From contig JAUMVD010000016.1 in assembly GCA_030530285.1 (NCBI GenBank), positions 1 to 38,594 on the forward strand: a DNA stretch of 38,594 bases. The letters run 5' to 3'. The DNA is from Bacillota bacterium (GTDB lineage Bacteria; Bacillota; Clostridia; Peptostreptococcales; Anaerovoracaceae). A program made the position numbers and the translations under genes. Below the pieces are notes generated by a model, which worked only from the letters and a program-made list of their open reading frames with translations, was not told the origin of the DNA and did not search any database. Shown here piece after piece: positions 1 through 8,286 of this stretch (its first letter is position 1; each line of letters opens with the position of its first letter).

Positions 1-55
1 GAGCAGCTGATTTGTAATCAGCAGGTTGGGGGTTCGATTCCCTCCGCCAGCTCCA
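1..55 (+). tRNA. tRNA-Thr (anticodon TGT), 5' end missing
   Basis: The anticodon arm (stem GCTGA/TCAGC, loop TTTGTAA), a five-pair T arm and the 3' acceptor strand CGCCAGC-T-CCA are visible. The 5' acceptor and most of the D arm lie before the window. The loop gives anticodon TGT (Thr, ACA codons). CCA is encoded. It heads the visible part of a 13-gene tRNA array. Confidence 0.93.
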
Positions 56-64
56 AAATAAGCA

Positions 65-93
65 TTGAACATTTGAGCAGACTGTGGTAAAAT
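65..93 (+). promoter_or_regulatory. Internal promoter ahead of tRNA-Tyr
   Basis: TTGAAC (65-70) and TAAAAT (88-93) are separated by exactly 17 bp, and TGG (85-87) precedes the -10 as an extended -10 element. The first base of tRNA-Tyr is 21 bp downstream, leaving room for a short leader. It would let the rest of the array be transcribed independently of genes upstream of the window. Predicted from sequence only. Confidence 0.55.
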
Positions 94-113
94 GTTTCTT
101 GTGCAAGTGATGT

Positions 114-198
114 CGAGGGATTCCCGAGTGGCCAAAGGGGGCGGACTGTAAATCCGTTAGCTGAGCTTTCGATGGTTCGAATCCATCTCCCTCGACCA
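114..198 (+). tRNA. tRNA-Tyr (anticodon GTA)
   Basis: The acceptor CGAGGGA pairs with TCCCTCG. The anticodon loop CTGTAAA gives GTA. A long variable arm makes it class II, as expected for bacterial tRNA-Tyr. CCA is encoded at 196-198. Confidence 0.96.
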
Positions 199-214
199 AT
201 TTAATAAATAATAT

Positions 215-289
215 GCGGAAGTGGCTCAGGGGTAGAGCATCGCCTTGCCAAGGCGAGGGTCGCGAGTTCGAATCTCGTCTTCCGCTCCA
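215..289 (+). tRNA. tRNA-Gly (anticodon GCC)
   Basis: A standard cloverleaf starting GCGGAAG. Anticodon stem TCGCC/GGCGA with loop TTGCCAA gives GCC, reading GGC/GGU. CCA is encoded. Confidence 0.96.
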
Positions 290-294
290 ATTTT

Positions 295-368
<74 letters not shown>

Positions 369-377
369 ACAAGTTGC

Positions 378-454
378 GGGCTCATAGCTCAGCTGGATAG
401 AGCAACGGCCTTCTAAGCCGTGTGTCCGGGGTTCGAATCCCTGTGGGCTCGCCA
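378..454 (+). tRNA. tRNA-Arg (anticodon TCT)
   Basis: Acceptor GGGCTCA pairs with TGGGCTC with two G-U pairs. Anticodon stem ACGGC/GCCGT with loop CTTCTAA gives TCT, reading AGA/AGG. These are common arginine codons in the protein genes of this window. CCA is encoded. Confidence 0.95.
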
Positions 455-492
455 ATTTTTTTGACATTTTTTACATTGATATATGAACACGA

Positions 493-567
493 TGGGGTAT
501 AGCCAAGCGGTAAGGCAACGGACTTTGACTCCGTCATGCGTAGGTTCGAGTCCTGCTACCCCAGCCA
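493..567 (+). tRNA. tRNA-Gln (anticodon TTG)
   Basis: The acceptor starts TGGGGTA. Anticodon stem ACGGA/TCCGT with loop CTTTGAC gives TTG. The U-A first pair is typical of tRNA-Gln. CCA is encoded. Confidence 0.95.
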
Positions 568-572
568 ATTAT

Positions 573-648
573 GACCCATTAGCTCAGTCGGCAGAGCACT
601 TGACTTTTAATCAAGGTGTCCGGAGTTCGAATCTCCGATGGGTCACCA
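573..648 (+). tRNA. tRNA-Lys (anticodon TTT)
   Basis: Acceptor GACCCAT pairs with ATGGGTC. Anticodon stem CTTGA/TCAAG with loop CTTTTAA gives TTT. CCA is encoded. Confidence 0.96.
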
Positions 649-706
649 TTTTTTACAGGTTGGGGAACGTCAGGCTGAGGACTCTACAAAAATAGTATAT
701 GCATGA

Positions 707-794
707 GGAGAGGTGTCCGAGCGGTTTATGGTGCTGGTCTTGAAAACCAGTGAGGGTCAAACCTCCGTGGGTTCGAATCCCACCCTCTCCGCCA
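707..794 (+). tRNA. tRNA-Ser (anticodon TGA)
   Basis: Acceptor GGAGAGG pairs with CCTCTCC. Anticodon stem CTGGT/ACCAG with loop CTTGAAA gives TGA. The long variable arm is typical of serine tRNA. Discriminator G, CCA encoded. Confidence 0.96.
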
Positions 795-806
795 TAGTTG
801 TTTTAT

Positions 807-899
<93 letters not shown>

Positions 900-901
900 T
901 T

Positions 902-977
902 AGGGGTATAGCTCAGCTGGTAGAGCAGCGGTCTCCAAAACCGCGTGCCGTGGGTTCGATTCCTACTGCCCCTGCCA
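902..977 (+). tRNA. tRNA-Trp (anticodon CCA)
   Basis: Acceptor AGGGGTA pairs with TGCCCCT. Anticodon stem GCGGT/ACCGC with loop CTCCAAA gives CCA. CCA end encoded, discriminator G. Confidence 0.95.
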
Positions 978-1013
978 ATTCGTATATTGACGTGAAAGCG
1001 TAACAATAAATAT

Positions 1014-1090
1014 CGGGGTGTAGCGCAGTTTGGTAGCGCAACTGGTTTGGGACCAGTGGGCCGCGGGTTCAAATCCTGCCACCCCGACCA
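1014..1090 (+). tRNA. tRNA-Pro (anticodon TGG)
   Basis: Acceptor CGGGGTG with the TAGCGCAG D-arm start typical of tRNA-Pro. Anticodon stem ACTGG/CCAGT with loop TTTGGGA gives TGG. CCA encoded. Confidence 0.96.
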
Positions 1091-1103
1091 TTTAATCAGA
1101 TGT

Positions 1104-1180
1104 GGGCCATTAGCTCAGTTGGTTAGAGCGTCCGGCTCATAACCGGCAGGTCCTGGGTTCGAGTCCCCGATGGCCCACCA
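1104..1180 (+). tRNA. tRNA with CAT anticodon (elongator Met or Ile2)
   Basis: Acceptor GGGCCAT pairs perfectly with ATGGCCC. The anticodon loop CTCATAA gives CAT. The acceptor starts with a paired G-C, so it is not initiator tRNA. Whether C34 becomes lysidine (Ile2) or stays Met cannot be settled by eye. The outermost anticodon-stem pair is T opposite C, a mismatch. CCA encoded. Confidence 0.9.
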
Positions 1181-1207
1181 GATTAAAAATAGAATGATGG
1201 TAAGTAT

Positions 1208-1283
1208 GCCCAGATAGCTCAGTTGGTAGAGCAGGGGACTGAAAATCCCCGTGTCCTTGGTTCGATTCCGAGTCTGGGCACCA
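1208..1283 (+). tRNA. tRNA-Phe (anticodon GAA)
   Basis: Acceptor GCCCAGA. Anticodon stem GGGGA/TCCCC with loop CTGAAAA gives GAA. CCA encoded, ending one base before the stop codon of the convergent minus-strand gene. No separate terminator hairpin is visible after it, only a T-rich TTTATTTT. Confidence 0.96.
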
Positions 1284-1284
1284 T

Positions 1285-2232
1285 TTATTTTAAAAGACCT
1301 TTGCCCTGCCAGGTATTTCGCAGGCGCATCTCTTGATGGATCGTATTCAATATGGTCCTTTTTTTATAGCTCCATTCCGGCGCGATCAGAGTGGATCTCG
1401 GGGCGTCGCCTGAGATTCTGTGCAGCGTGATATCGGGCGGGATGATTTCCAGGATGTCAATGAGCTGATCGACGTATTCATCGATGCTGGCGAACGGGAC
1501 ATAGTCAGGCATGACATCGGCCATTCCCGAGCCTCTGACTACGTTCAGCATATGAAGCTTCAGACCGAACACATCGCGAGCGCATACATGCTGTACGGAT
1601 GCTTTCATCATCTCGTGTGTTTCCCCGGGAAGCCCGAGAATGAGATGCGTCACCACGCGGATGTTTCTGTCCAGGAGGTTTTGCACCGCGGCGTCATAAT
1701 CTGAAACGTAGTGGCACAGGTTCATCGCCCTGGCCGTCTCATCATGGATGGTCTGAAGACCCAGTTCCACCCACATAAACGTAGACTGGTTCAGTTCCTC
1801 GAGGTAGTCCAGGACATCCTCAGGCAAACAATCCGGTCTGGTGGCGATGGCGATGCCGATCACATCCGGATGCTCCAGCGCGGCCGTGAATTTGCGGCGA
1901 AGCTCGCCGGCGGGGGCATAGGTGTTCGTGTGGTTCTGAAAGTAAGCCATGTATTTGGCGTCAGGCCATTTGCCGGACAAAAGCTCGATCTGTGACTGCA
2001 GGGCGTGACCGCTTTCAAGAGATGAAGCCATGTCGCCGGAACCGGATTCAGAACAGAACAAACAGCCGCCGGTGCCTTTGCTCCCGTCTCTGTTCGGACA
2101 TGTGAATCCGCCGTCCAGAGCCAGCTTTACCACCTTGCAGCCGAAACGTTTTTTTAACCAGGGGCTGATCATATTGATCCTGAGATCCTGGCCGTCGGAG
2201 CTGTCAAATATCATGGGTGAATTGTGATCCAT
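1285..2232 (-). CDS. YhcC-family (TIGR01212) radical SAM protein
   Basis: A 315-residue radical S-adenosylmethionine enzyme of the YhcC/YtqA type; the reaction of this family is not established to my knowledge. The cluster-binding cysteines are C45, C57 and C60 (spacing CX11CX2C) in the family-specific stretch TCPNRDG...GGCLFC, followed by ESGSGDMA. This differs from the usual CX3CX2C and is what identifies the family. The start at 2232 has a ribosome site (AAAGGA, complement of 2242-2247) about nine bases upstream. The gene stands alone on the minus strand, divergent from queH and convergent with the tRNA array. Its stop codon is next to tRNA-Phe, so each transcript must run into the other unless ended inside the coding region. 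Confidence 0.88.
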   Translation of the reverse strand: MDHNSPMIFDSSDGQDLRINMISPWLKKRFGCKVVKLALDGGFTCPNRDGSKGTGGCLFCSESGSGDMASSLESGHALQSQIELLSGKWPDAKYMAYFQNHTNTYAPAGELRRKFTAALEHPDVIGIAIATRPDCLPEDVLDYLEELNQSTFMWVELGLQTIHDETARAMNLCHYVSDYDAAVQNLLDRNIRVVTHLILGLPGETHEMMKASVQHVCARDVFGLKLHMLNVVRGSGMADVMPDYVPFASIDEYVDQLIDILEIIPPDITLHRISGDAPRSTLIAPEWSYKKRTILNTIHQEMRLRNTWQGKGLLK

Positions 2233-2265
2233 ATTGCCGTATCCTTTCTTAGCATCGCTACGATT

Positions 2266-2274
2266 ATTGTAGCA
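2266..2274 (-). promoter_or_regulatory. Extended -10 promoter for the radical SAM gene
   Basis: On the minus strand TGC-TACAAT gives an extended -10. No good -35 lies at 16-18 bp. The predicted start near 2259 would give a leader of about 27 nt containing the ribosome site. It is back to back with the queH promoter. Confidence 0.4.
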
Positions 2275-2302
2275 TTTTTGGATATCAATGGGGGATGCGC
2301 AA

Positions 2303-2331
2303 TTGCAGTCATATGTGATTTATTGTATAAT
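2303..2331 (+). promoter_or_regulatory. Promoter of the 22-gene operon (queH onward)
   Basis: TTGCAG (2303-2308), a 17 bp spacer and a perfect TATAAT (2326-2331) form a sigma-A promoter. The queH ATG is 34 bp beyond the -10. No equally good promoter is seen in the short gaps of the downstream gene string, so this may be the main upstream entry point. Promoters inside coding regions cannot be excluded. Confidence 0.65.
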
Positions 2332-2365
2332 TAGATGTTAATTTTGATTAGGAAAGAGTGTTGAT

Positions 2366-3040
2366 ATGGCTGATGTAGAAAAGAAAAAATTAAGTGGATG
2401 CTGTCTGGGTGAATTTGAATCCGAGAATCCGTTTGTTGCAGGCAGTATCAAAGGCGTCAAGGAAGAAAAACCATCGGTGATGCTGCACAGCTGCTGCGGA
2501 CCCTGCAGCAGTTCGGTCATAGAAACACTGGCGGGTGAATTCAATATTACTGTGTTTTTTTACAACCCCTGCATTACCGATGAGGAGGAGTACAAAAGAC
2601 GCAGACAGACCCAGATCGATCTGATCGACGCCCTCAATCAGGAGAGACTGGATCCCATGGCGGCTGTGAACAGAGGCGTGATACATTTTATGGAGGGACC
2701 ATATAATCCCGGATCATTTCTCGAGCTGTGCCGGGGATTCGAAAACGAACCTGAGGGAGGCGCCAGATGCAGCCTTTGCTTCAGGCAGCGGCTGGAGAAA
2801 ACCGCTGAGATGGCAGGCATGGCCGGCTGTGATTATTTCGGAACGACCCTCACGGTGAGTCCGCATAAGAATTACACCGTCATCTCAGAAATCGGCAAGG
2901 AAATCGCGCTGAAATACGGACTGTCTTTTTTGGACAGAGATTTCAAGAAAAAGGACGGGTTCAGGAGATCCATTGAACTGTCTAAGAAATACGGATTATA
3001 TCGTCAAAATTACTGTGGATGTTGTTACAGCGTCAGATAA
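2366..3040 (+). CDS. queH: Epoxyqueuosine reductase QueH
   Basis: QueH (DUF208) carries out the last step of queuosine synthesis, reducing epoxyqueuosine to queuosine in tRNA. It is the non-cobalamin alternative to QueG. Family hallmarks are HSCCGPCSS (C43, C44, C47) and the C-terminal YCGCC (C217, C219, C220), which supply metal and Fe-S ligands; FFYNPCITDEEEY is also typical. The protein has 224 residues. An N-terminal stretch of about 35 residues precedes the catalytic core and contains an extra CC pair (C12, C13). The ATG follows GGAAAG at good spacing. First gene of the long operon. Confidence 0.9.
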   Translation: MADVEKKKLSGCCLGEFESENPFVAGSIKGVKEEKPSVMLHSCCGPCSSSVIETLAGEFNITVFFYNPCITDEEEYKRRRQTQIDLIDALNQERLDPMAAVNRGVIHFMEGPYNPGSFLELCRGFENEPEGGARCSLCFRQRLEKTAEMAGMAGCDYFGTTLTVSPHKNYTVISEIGKEIALKYGLSFLDRDFKKKDGFRRSIELSKKYGLYRQNYCGCCYSVR

Positions 3041-3051
3041 AATCATTTGTT

Positions 3052-3057
3052 AGGAGG
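3052..3057 (+). promoter_or_regulatory. Ribosome binding site deciding the asnA start
   Basis: AGGAGG ends only 2 bp before the ATG at 3060 but 5 bp before the ATG at 3063. The second ATG is therefore the better start. Confidence 0.6.
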
Positions 3058-3062
3058 ACATG

Positions 3063-4073
3063 ATGTCAAACTTATTTATCCCGGAAAACTACGCACCAGA
3101 GATAGACTACAAAGAAAGCCAGCGCGCGATCAAGAAGATCAAAGACTTCTTTCAGCAGGAACTGGCTTATGGACTGAAGCTCAGGAGAGTTTCCGCGCCG
3201 CTTTTTGTCGCGCCGGAAACAGGACTTAATGACAACCTTAACGGTGTTGAGAGGACGGTAAGCTTTACCGTGAAAGATCTGGGTGAAAAGGAAGTTGAGA
3301 TCGTACAGTCTCTGGCCAAGTGGAAGAGAATGGCTCTGGGCAGATATGATTTCAAACCGGGCAGCGGACTGTATACCGACATGAACGCCATCAGGAGAGA
3401 CGAGGAGCTGGACAACCTGCATTCCATATATGTGGATCAGTGGGATTGGGAAAAGGTCATCCGCAAGGAAGACAGAACGCAGGAATACCTTCACGAGGTG
3501 GTCGTGACGCTGTACAACGCGCTCAAAAATCTCAATGACTTCGTCAACAGGCACTATAACGAACTGAAGACGGATCTCCCGAATGAAATCTTCTTCATCA
3601 CCTCCCAGGAACTGGAGGACATGTATCCGGATAAAACCCCGAAGGAGAGGGAGGACGCGATTTGTCTGGAGAAACGCGCCGTATTTATCGAAAAGATCGG
3701 CGGCGCCCTGAAGTCGGGACAGCCGCATGATGGCAGAGCTCCGGACTATGATGACTGGGAACTGAATGGCGACATTTTGCTGTGGAACGATATTCTGGGC
3801 AGATCATTCGAGATTTCATCCATGGGCATCAGAGTGGATGAGGAAGCCATGGACAGACAGCTTCGGATTGCCGGCGCTGATGACAGGCGTCAGCTGGACT
3901 TCCACAAGAAAATCCTGAACGGCGAATTGCCATACACCATCGGAGGCGGTATCGGCCAGAGCAGACTTTGCATGTACTTTCTCAGGAAAGCCCACATCGG
4001 AGAAGTCCAGGCTGCCATCTGGCCTGAGGATATGATAGAGGCATGCGCCGCGCACGACATATTCCTCTTATAG
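3063..4073 (+). CDS. asnA: Aspartate--ammonia ligase (asparagine synthetase A)
   Basis: AsnA makes asparagine from aspartate, ammonia and ATP. It is an enzyme related to class II aminoacyl-tRNA synthetases. The full-length protein (336 residues from this start) shows the family opening ([22 protein letters not shown]), the RVSAPLFV segment, the central WKRMALGRY and [11 protein letters not shown] substrate segments, and the C-terminal [14 protein letters not shown] motif. The start at 3063 is preferred over 3060 because of ribosome-site spacing. It is 22 bp after queH and 4 bp before priA. Its presence fits an ammonia-rich lifestyle, and the nearby pyrimidine-degradation genes would also release ammonia. 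Confidence 0.95.
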   Translation: MSNLFIPENYAPEIDYKESQRAIKKIKDFFQQELAYGLKLRRVSAPLFVAPETGLNDNLNGVERTVSFTVKDLGEKEVEIVQSLAKWKRMALGRYDFKPGSGLYTDMNAIRRDEELDNLHSIYVDQWDWEKVIRKEDRTQEYLHEVVVTLYNALKNLNDFVNRHYNELKTDLPNEIFFITSQELEDMYPDKTPKEREDAICLEKRAVFIEKIGGALKSGQPHDGRAPDYDDWELNGDILLWNDILGRSFEISSMGIRVDEEAMDRQLRIAGADDRRQLDFHKKILNGELPYTIGGGIGQSRLCMYFLRKAHIGEVQAAIWPEDMIEACAAHDIFLL

Positions 4074-4077
4074 AGAG

Positions 4078-6114
4078 ATGAAATACATTAACGTTGTAAT
4101 CGACAACAAAAGCGACAGCACCGACGCGCCGTTTACCTACCGATGCACGGATGAGAGCGTATCCGTCGGGAGCAAAGTCTATGTGCCCTTTGCCAGAAGC
4201 AAAAGGCTTCGGGAAGGGTATGTCGTATCGCTGATAGACGATGAGACATCCATCCATGAGGACCTGAAGAGCAAGCTGAGAGATGTGGATCACATTGACG
4301 AGGAGATTTCTCTGACCGAGGAAATGGTCCGCACGGCCTTTTGGATGAAAAACAGATATATCTGCAGATATATCGACGCCATCAAGTGCTTTACGCCTGC
4401 GGGCTCCAGGGCAAAACGCCGGCAGCTGCAGGATTCACTGGCGGGAGAGGAAGGCAGTCCAGAGACGATCCTCAGTCTTACGGAGGAACAGGAAGCTGCC
4501 CTCGCGCAGATCAGCAGGCCCATCAGTCAGAAGCAGCATGACAGGTTTCTAATACACGGCGTAACCGGCAGCGGCAAGACAGAAGTGTATATCCGGGCCG
4601 CCGAGATGGTTCTCTCCCAAGGCCGGGGCGTGATTATTCTGGTTCCGGAGATTTCCCTGACAGGTCAGATCACCGAGAGATTTCTCGGTAAATTCGGCGC
4701 GGATTCCGTGGCGATCCTGCACAGCAGGCTGTCTGCGGGGGAGCGCTACGACCAGTGGAACAAGATCAGGAAAGGACAGGTCAGAATCGTGATCGGCGCC
4801 AGGTCGGCAGTCTTTGCGCCGGTAGAAGATCTGGGACTGATCGTTCTGGATGAAGAACACGAGTCGACATATAAATCCGACTTCACACCGAAATACGACA
4901 CCGTGGAAGTTGCCATCAAGAGGCTGCAGGACAGAGATTCAAGCGGAGTCCTGATATTGGGAAGCGCCACACCATCTGTGGTTTCCTACAGCAGGAGCCG
5001 GGAAGGGATCTACAAGCTGATCAGGCTGACGAAGAGATATAACGAAACGGAAATGCCCAGATCCGAGATCGTGGACATGCGGCAGGAACTCAAGGATGGC
5101 AACCGGTCCATACTCAGCAGGAAGCTTTGCGGCGAGATGATGAGCGAGCTTGAAGCGGGACGGCAGGTCATGCTGTTTCTCAACAGGAGAGGCTACTCGA
5201 CTTTCGTCTCCTGCAGGGAGTGCGGCTTTGTCGCCAAATGTCCCAACTGCGGGCTGTCGCTGACGTATCACAGAGGCGACGGCACTCTGAACTGTCATTA
5301 CTGCGGCCACTCGGAGATCGCTCCACAGAAGTGTCCCGAATGCGGCAGCAAATACGTCAGATATTTCGGCAGCGGGACCGAGAAGGTAGAAGACCAGGTC
5401 CGGGAGATGTTTCCGCAGTATTCGGTCGCGCGGCTGGATCTGGATTCCATCAGGAAAAAGGGTGAACTGAACAAAAAGCTCAGGGATTTCGGCAAAGGCA
5501 GAACCGATATACTGATCGGGACCCAGCTGATCGCCAAGGGTCTGGACTTCAGGAATGTCGGCCTGGTGGGAATCATATCCGCGGATGTATCGTTGAACAT
5601 ACCGGATTTCAGATCCCCGGAAAGAGCATTCCAGCTGATCACGCAGGCCTCCGGCAGAGCCGGCCGCGGCAGCCGTGAGGGGAAGGTCGTAATACAGACC
5701 TATAATCCTGAGCACTACGCCATCGATATGGCGGCGGCAGGCGATTACGAGGCCTTTTATGACAGTGAAATCAAGTTCCGCAAATACATGATGTATCCGC
5801 CGTACAGCGATATCTTCCAAATCATGTTCACGTCGGATTCACCGGATAGCGCGCAGGCCGGCGCGCAGCACTGGCACAGCAGACTGCTCAGCATCATGCC
5901 CCAGGCGGAAGCCGCCAATGTATTTCCGCCGCAGGAAGCGTATATGAGCAGGATCAGAGAGACGTACAGGTATTCCCTGATCATAAAGTGCCCCAAAGGC
6001 AAGCGGCATGAATATACCGGATACATCCGGACCATCAAGGAAGAAGAGAAAAAGAGCAAAAAGAAAAAAGACTACGTGGCTGTGGTCGACATCAACCCGT
6101 ACAGCTTCACGTAG
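4078..6114 (+). CDS. priA: Primosomal protein N' / replication restart helicase PriA
   Basis: PriA recognises stalled forks and reloads the replicative helicase. In order: an N-terminal DNA-binding region (to about residue 100), helicase domain with Walker A GVTGSGKT (161-168) and DEEH Walker B (258-261), a zinc-binding insert with eight cysteines (C379, C382, C388, C391, C406, C409, C419, C422), then helicase lobe 2 with GTQLIAKGLDF, and a C-terminal domain. At 678 residues it is shorter than the Bacillus protein, mostly at the N-terminus. The ATG is 4 bp after asnA with only a GAGAG-like ribosome site, so translation is probably coupled. It is followed by def and fmt, the usual Firmicute order. 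Confidence 0.96.
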   Translation: MKYINVVIDNKSDSTDAPFTYRCTDESVSVGSKVYVPFARSKRLREGYVVSLIDDETSIHEDLKSKLRDVDHIDEEISLTEEMVRTAFWMKNRYICRYIDAIKCFTPAGSRAKRRQLQDSLAGEEGSPETILSLTEEQEAALAQISRPISQKQHDRFLIHGVTGSGKTEVYIRAAEMVLSQGRGVIILVPEISLTGQITERFLGKFGADSVAILHSRLSAGERYDQWNKIRKGQVRIVIGARSAVFAPVEDLGLIVLDEEHESTYKSDFTPKYDTVEVAIKRLQDRDSSGVLILGSATPSVVSYSRSREGIYKLIRLTKRYNETEMPRSEIVDMRQELKDGNRSILSRKLCGEMMSELEAGRQVMLFLNRRGYSTFVSCRECGFVAKCPNCGLSLTYHRGDGTLNCHYCGHSEIAPQKCPECGSKYVRYFGSGTEKVEDQVREMFPQYSVARLDLDSIRKKGELNKKLRDFGKGRTDILIGTQLIAKGLDFRNVGLVGIISADVSLNIPDFRSPERAFQLITQASGRAGRGSREGKVVIQTYNPEHYAIDMAAAGDYEAFYDSEIKFRKYMMYPPYSDIFQIMFTSDSPDSAQAGAQHWHSRLLSIMPQAEAANVFPPQEAYMSRIRETYRYSLIIKCPKGKRHEYTGYIRTIKEEEKKSKKKKDYVAVVDINPYSFT

Positions 6115-6141
6115 ATCGTTAAATCAACAAGGAGATAAAGG

Positions 6142-6615
6142 ATGGCATTAAGAAACATTATCGAAGAAGGAGACCCGATACTCAGAAAAAAATGCAGAGA
6201 AGTGGGTGAAGTAACAGAGAGAATCCAGGTGATTCTGGACGATATGGTAGAGACCATGCGTCAGGCCCAGGGAGTAGGATTGGCCGCTCCTCAGGTCGGA
6301 ATCATGAGGAGGATGTTTGTGGCAGAACCGGCTCCGGAAGAAGTCTACTGCTTCGTGGATCCCGAGATCGTATCCATGGAAGGAGAACAGGAAGGCGAAG
6401 AAGGCTGCCTGTCCGTGCCGGGAATGGCCGGGACGGTCGTCAGACCGGAGAAGATCACCATCAGAGGCAAGGACCGATATGGCAAACAAAAGGAATACAC
6501 CTTCGAAGGATTCCACGCAGTCGTCATGTGTCACGAGTTCGATCATCTGGAGGGAATCCTCTATACAGATAAGGCAACGGATGTACACAGAATCCTGGAG
6601 GAAGCGAATCAGTAA
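6142..6615 (+). CDS. def: Peptide deformylase
   Basis: Removes the formyl group from nascent N-termini. All three signature motifs are intact: GVGLAAPQVG (44-53), EGCLSVP with metal ligand C89, and HEFDHLEG with ligands H131 and H135 and catalytic E132. The length of 157 residues matches the short type seen in clostridia. AAGGAG lies just upstream. It sits 14 bp before fmt, the opposing formyltransferase. Confidence 0.97.
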   Translation: MALRNIIEEGDPILRKKCREVGEVTERIQVILDDMVETMRQAQGVGLAAPQVGIMRRMFVAEPAPEEVYCFVDPEIVSMEGEQEGEEGCLSVPGMAGTVVRPEKITIRGKDRYGKQKEYTFEGFHAVVMCHEFDHLEGILYTDKATDVHRILEEANQ

Positions 6616-6629
6616 CGAGGAGGCGGCCG

Positions 6630-7559
6630 ATGAAAGTCATATATATGGGAACGCCGGACTTCGCCGTTCCCGCTCTGCAGGCGCTTTATGATGCGGGACA
6701 CGAAATCCAGTACGTGGTGACGCAGCCGGACGCCGTCAGAGGCAGAGGCAAGAAAATCCAATACTCACCGGTAAAAGCAAAGGCTCTGGAACTGGGCATC
6801 CCGGTGCTGCAGCCCGAAAAGATAAAGCGCAACGAGGAATTTATCGATCAGATCCGGGACGCAGCGCCTGAGGTAATCATCGTTGCGGCTTATGGGCAGA
6901 TCCTGCCGAAGGCTTTGCTGGATATACCCGCCATGGGATGCATCAACATACACGGTTCTCTCCTGCCGAGATTCAGAGGAGCGGCGCCGATACAGGCCGC
7001 GATCATCGAAGGGGATCAGCAGACCGGCATTACCATCATGAAGATGGAGGAAGGACTGGATACCGGTGACATGATCGCCAAGGCCTCCACGCCGGTGGAC
7101 GGCAAGACAGGACAGCAGCTGCATGACGAGCTGTCGGTCATGGGAGCCGAGCTGCTCATCGACACACTGCCGAAACTCGGGAGCATCCGGCCGGAAAAAC
7201 AGGACGACAGTTTATCCACCTATGCGCCGATGATCTCCAAACAGGACGGACATATCGATTTCAACAGCTCTGCGGACAGGATCGAAAGAACCATCAGAGC
7301 TTTTGATCCATGGCCCGGCACATATGCGTTTATGGATGACAAAATGCTCAAGTTCTGGAAGGCGGAAACCGGCAGCTGCACGCAGTGCTGCCATCAGAAA
7401 CCGGGTACTGTGCTCAGAGCCGAAAACGGGTACATCGATATCGCCTGCGCGGACGGAATACTAAGGGTTACGGAGATACAGGCTCCGGGCAAGAAACGGA
7501 CTGCCGTAAAGGAATATTTAAAAGGCAATTCCATTGAAATCGGTACTGTTTTAGGATAA
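6630..7559 (+). CDS. fmt: Methionyl-tRNA formyltransferase
   Basis: Formylates initiator Met-tRNA using 10-formyl-tetrahydrofolate. The catalytic residues N106, H108 and D144 fall at the same numbers as in the E. coli enzyme. The folate-site segment SLLPRFRGAAPI (110-121) is intact, and a C-terminal OB-like domain follows from about residue 205. Length 309 is usual. GAGGAGG precedes the ATG. Confidence 0.97.
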   Translation: MKVIYMGTPDFAVPALQALYDAGHEIQYVVTQPDAVRGRGKKIQYSPVKAKALELGIPVLQPEKIKRNEEFIDQIRDAAPEVIIVAAYGQILPKALLDIPAMGCINIHGSLLPRFRGAAPIQAAIIEGDQQTGITIMKMEEGLDTGDMIAKASTPVDGKTGQQLHDELSVMGAELLIDTLPKLGSIRPEKQDDSLSTYAPMISKQDGHIDFNSSADRIERTIRAFDPWPGTYAFMDDKMLKFWKAETGSCTQCCHQKPGTVLRAENGYIDIACADGILRVTEIQAPGKKRTAVKEYLKGNSIEIGTVLG

Positions 7560-7581
7560 AATACTCGTTAGGAGTGATCGT

Positions 7582-8286
7582 ATGTATTTTGGACTGAATG
7601 ACCCTACAATCATACTGCTCATACCAGCCATCCTGTTTACGATTTTTGCTCAGACTAAAGTCAAAAGAGCTTACAGCAGATATTCACAGGTCGCAAACAG
7701 AAATGGCATGACAGGAATGCAGGCGGCGCGGATGATCCTGGATCATAACGGGATGCAGGATGTTCCGATTGAGGTGATTCCGGGCGAACTGACGGATAAT
7801 TATGATCCGACGAAGGATGTGATGCATCTTTCCGAGGGAACGGCGTATTCGAATTCGGTAGCCGCGGTGAGTATTGCGGCTCACGAGTCAGGCCACGCTA
7901 TTCAGGATGAGAGGAACTACGGTTTCCTCAAGTTTAGGGTGGCCATGGTTCCCGTTGTCAACCTCGTTTCAGGCGCTTCGTGGCCGCTTCTGATCATCGG
8001 TTTGATGGTCATAGGATTTGGTAACATTACGACAGGCAACATGCTCTTCAATATCGGAGTGCTGATGTTTGTCGTTGTTGTGCTGTTTCACACAGTCACA
8101 CTCCCGGTAGAGCTGAATGCCAGCAGGAGGGCAATCCTGCAGCTGCAGCAGCTGGGAATTATATATGACGATGAAGTAACCGGCGCGAAAAGAGTATTAT
8201 CAGCTGCGGCTATGACCTATGTAGCCGCGCTGGCAACATCGATAGTGAACTTATTGAGGATCCTGATAATTAGGGGGCGGAACTAA
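7582..8286 (+). CDS. YugP-type membrane zinc metallopeptidase
   Basis: A 234-residue member of the Zn_peptidase_2 (YugP) family. A first hydrophobic segment lies at about residues 6-24. The zinc-protease motif HESGH (H101, E102, H105) follows, then two closely spaced hydrophobic segments (about 123-180) and a C-terminal one (about 208-228). The likely product is an integral membrane protease; its natural substrate is unknown. It lies between fmt and rsmB, as often seen in clostridia. Its stop overlaps the rsmB start (TAATG). Confidence 0.87.
   Translation: MYFGLNDPTIILLIPAILFTIFAQTKVKRAYSRYSQVANRNGMTGMQAARMILDHNGMQDVPIEVIPGELTDNYDPTKDVMHLSEGTAYSNSVAAVSIAAHESGHAIQDERNYGFLKFRVAMVPVVNLVSGASWPLLIIGLMVIGFGNITTGNMLFNIGVLMFVVVVLFHTVTLPVELNASRRAILQLQQLGIIYDDEVTGAKRVLSAAAMTYVAALATSIVNLLRILIIRGRN

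Noticed and set aside
461..487. TTGACA followed by TATGAA before tRNA-Gln as a promoter
   Set aside because: The spacer is only 15 bp (13 for TATATG), and the predicted RNA start would fall inside the tRNA.
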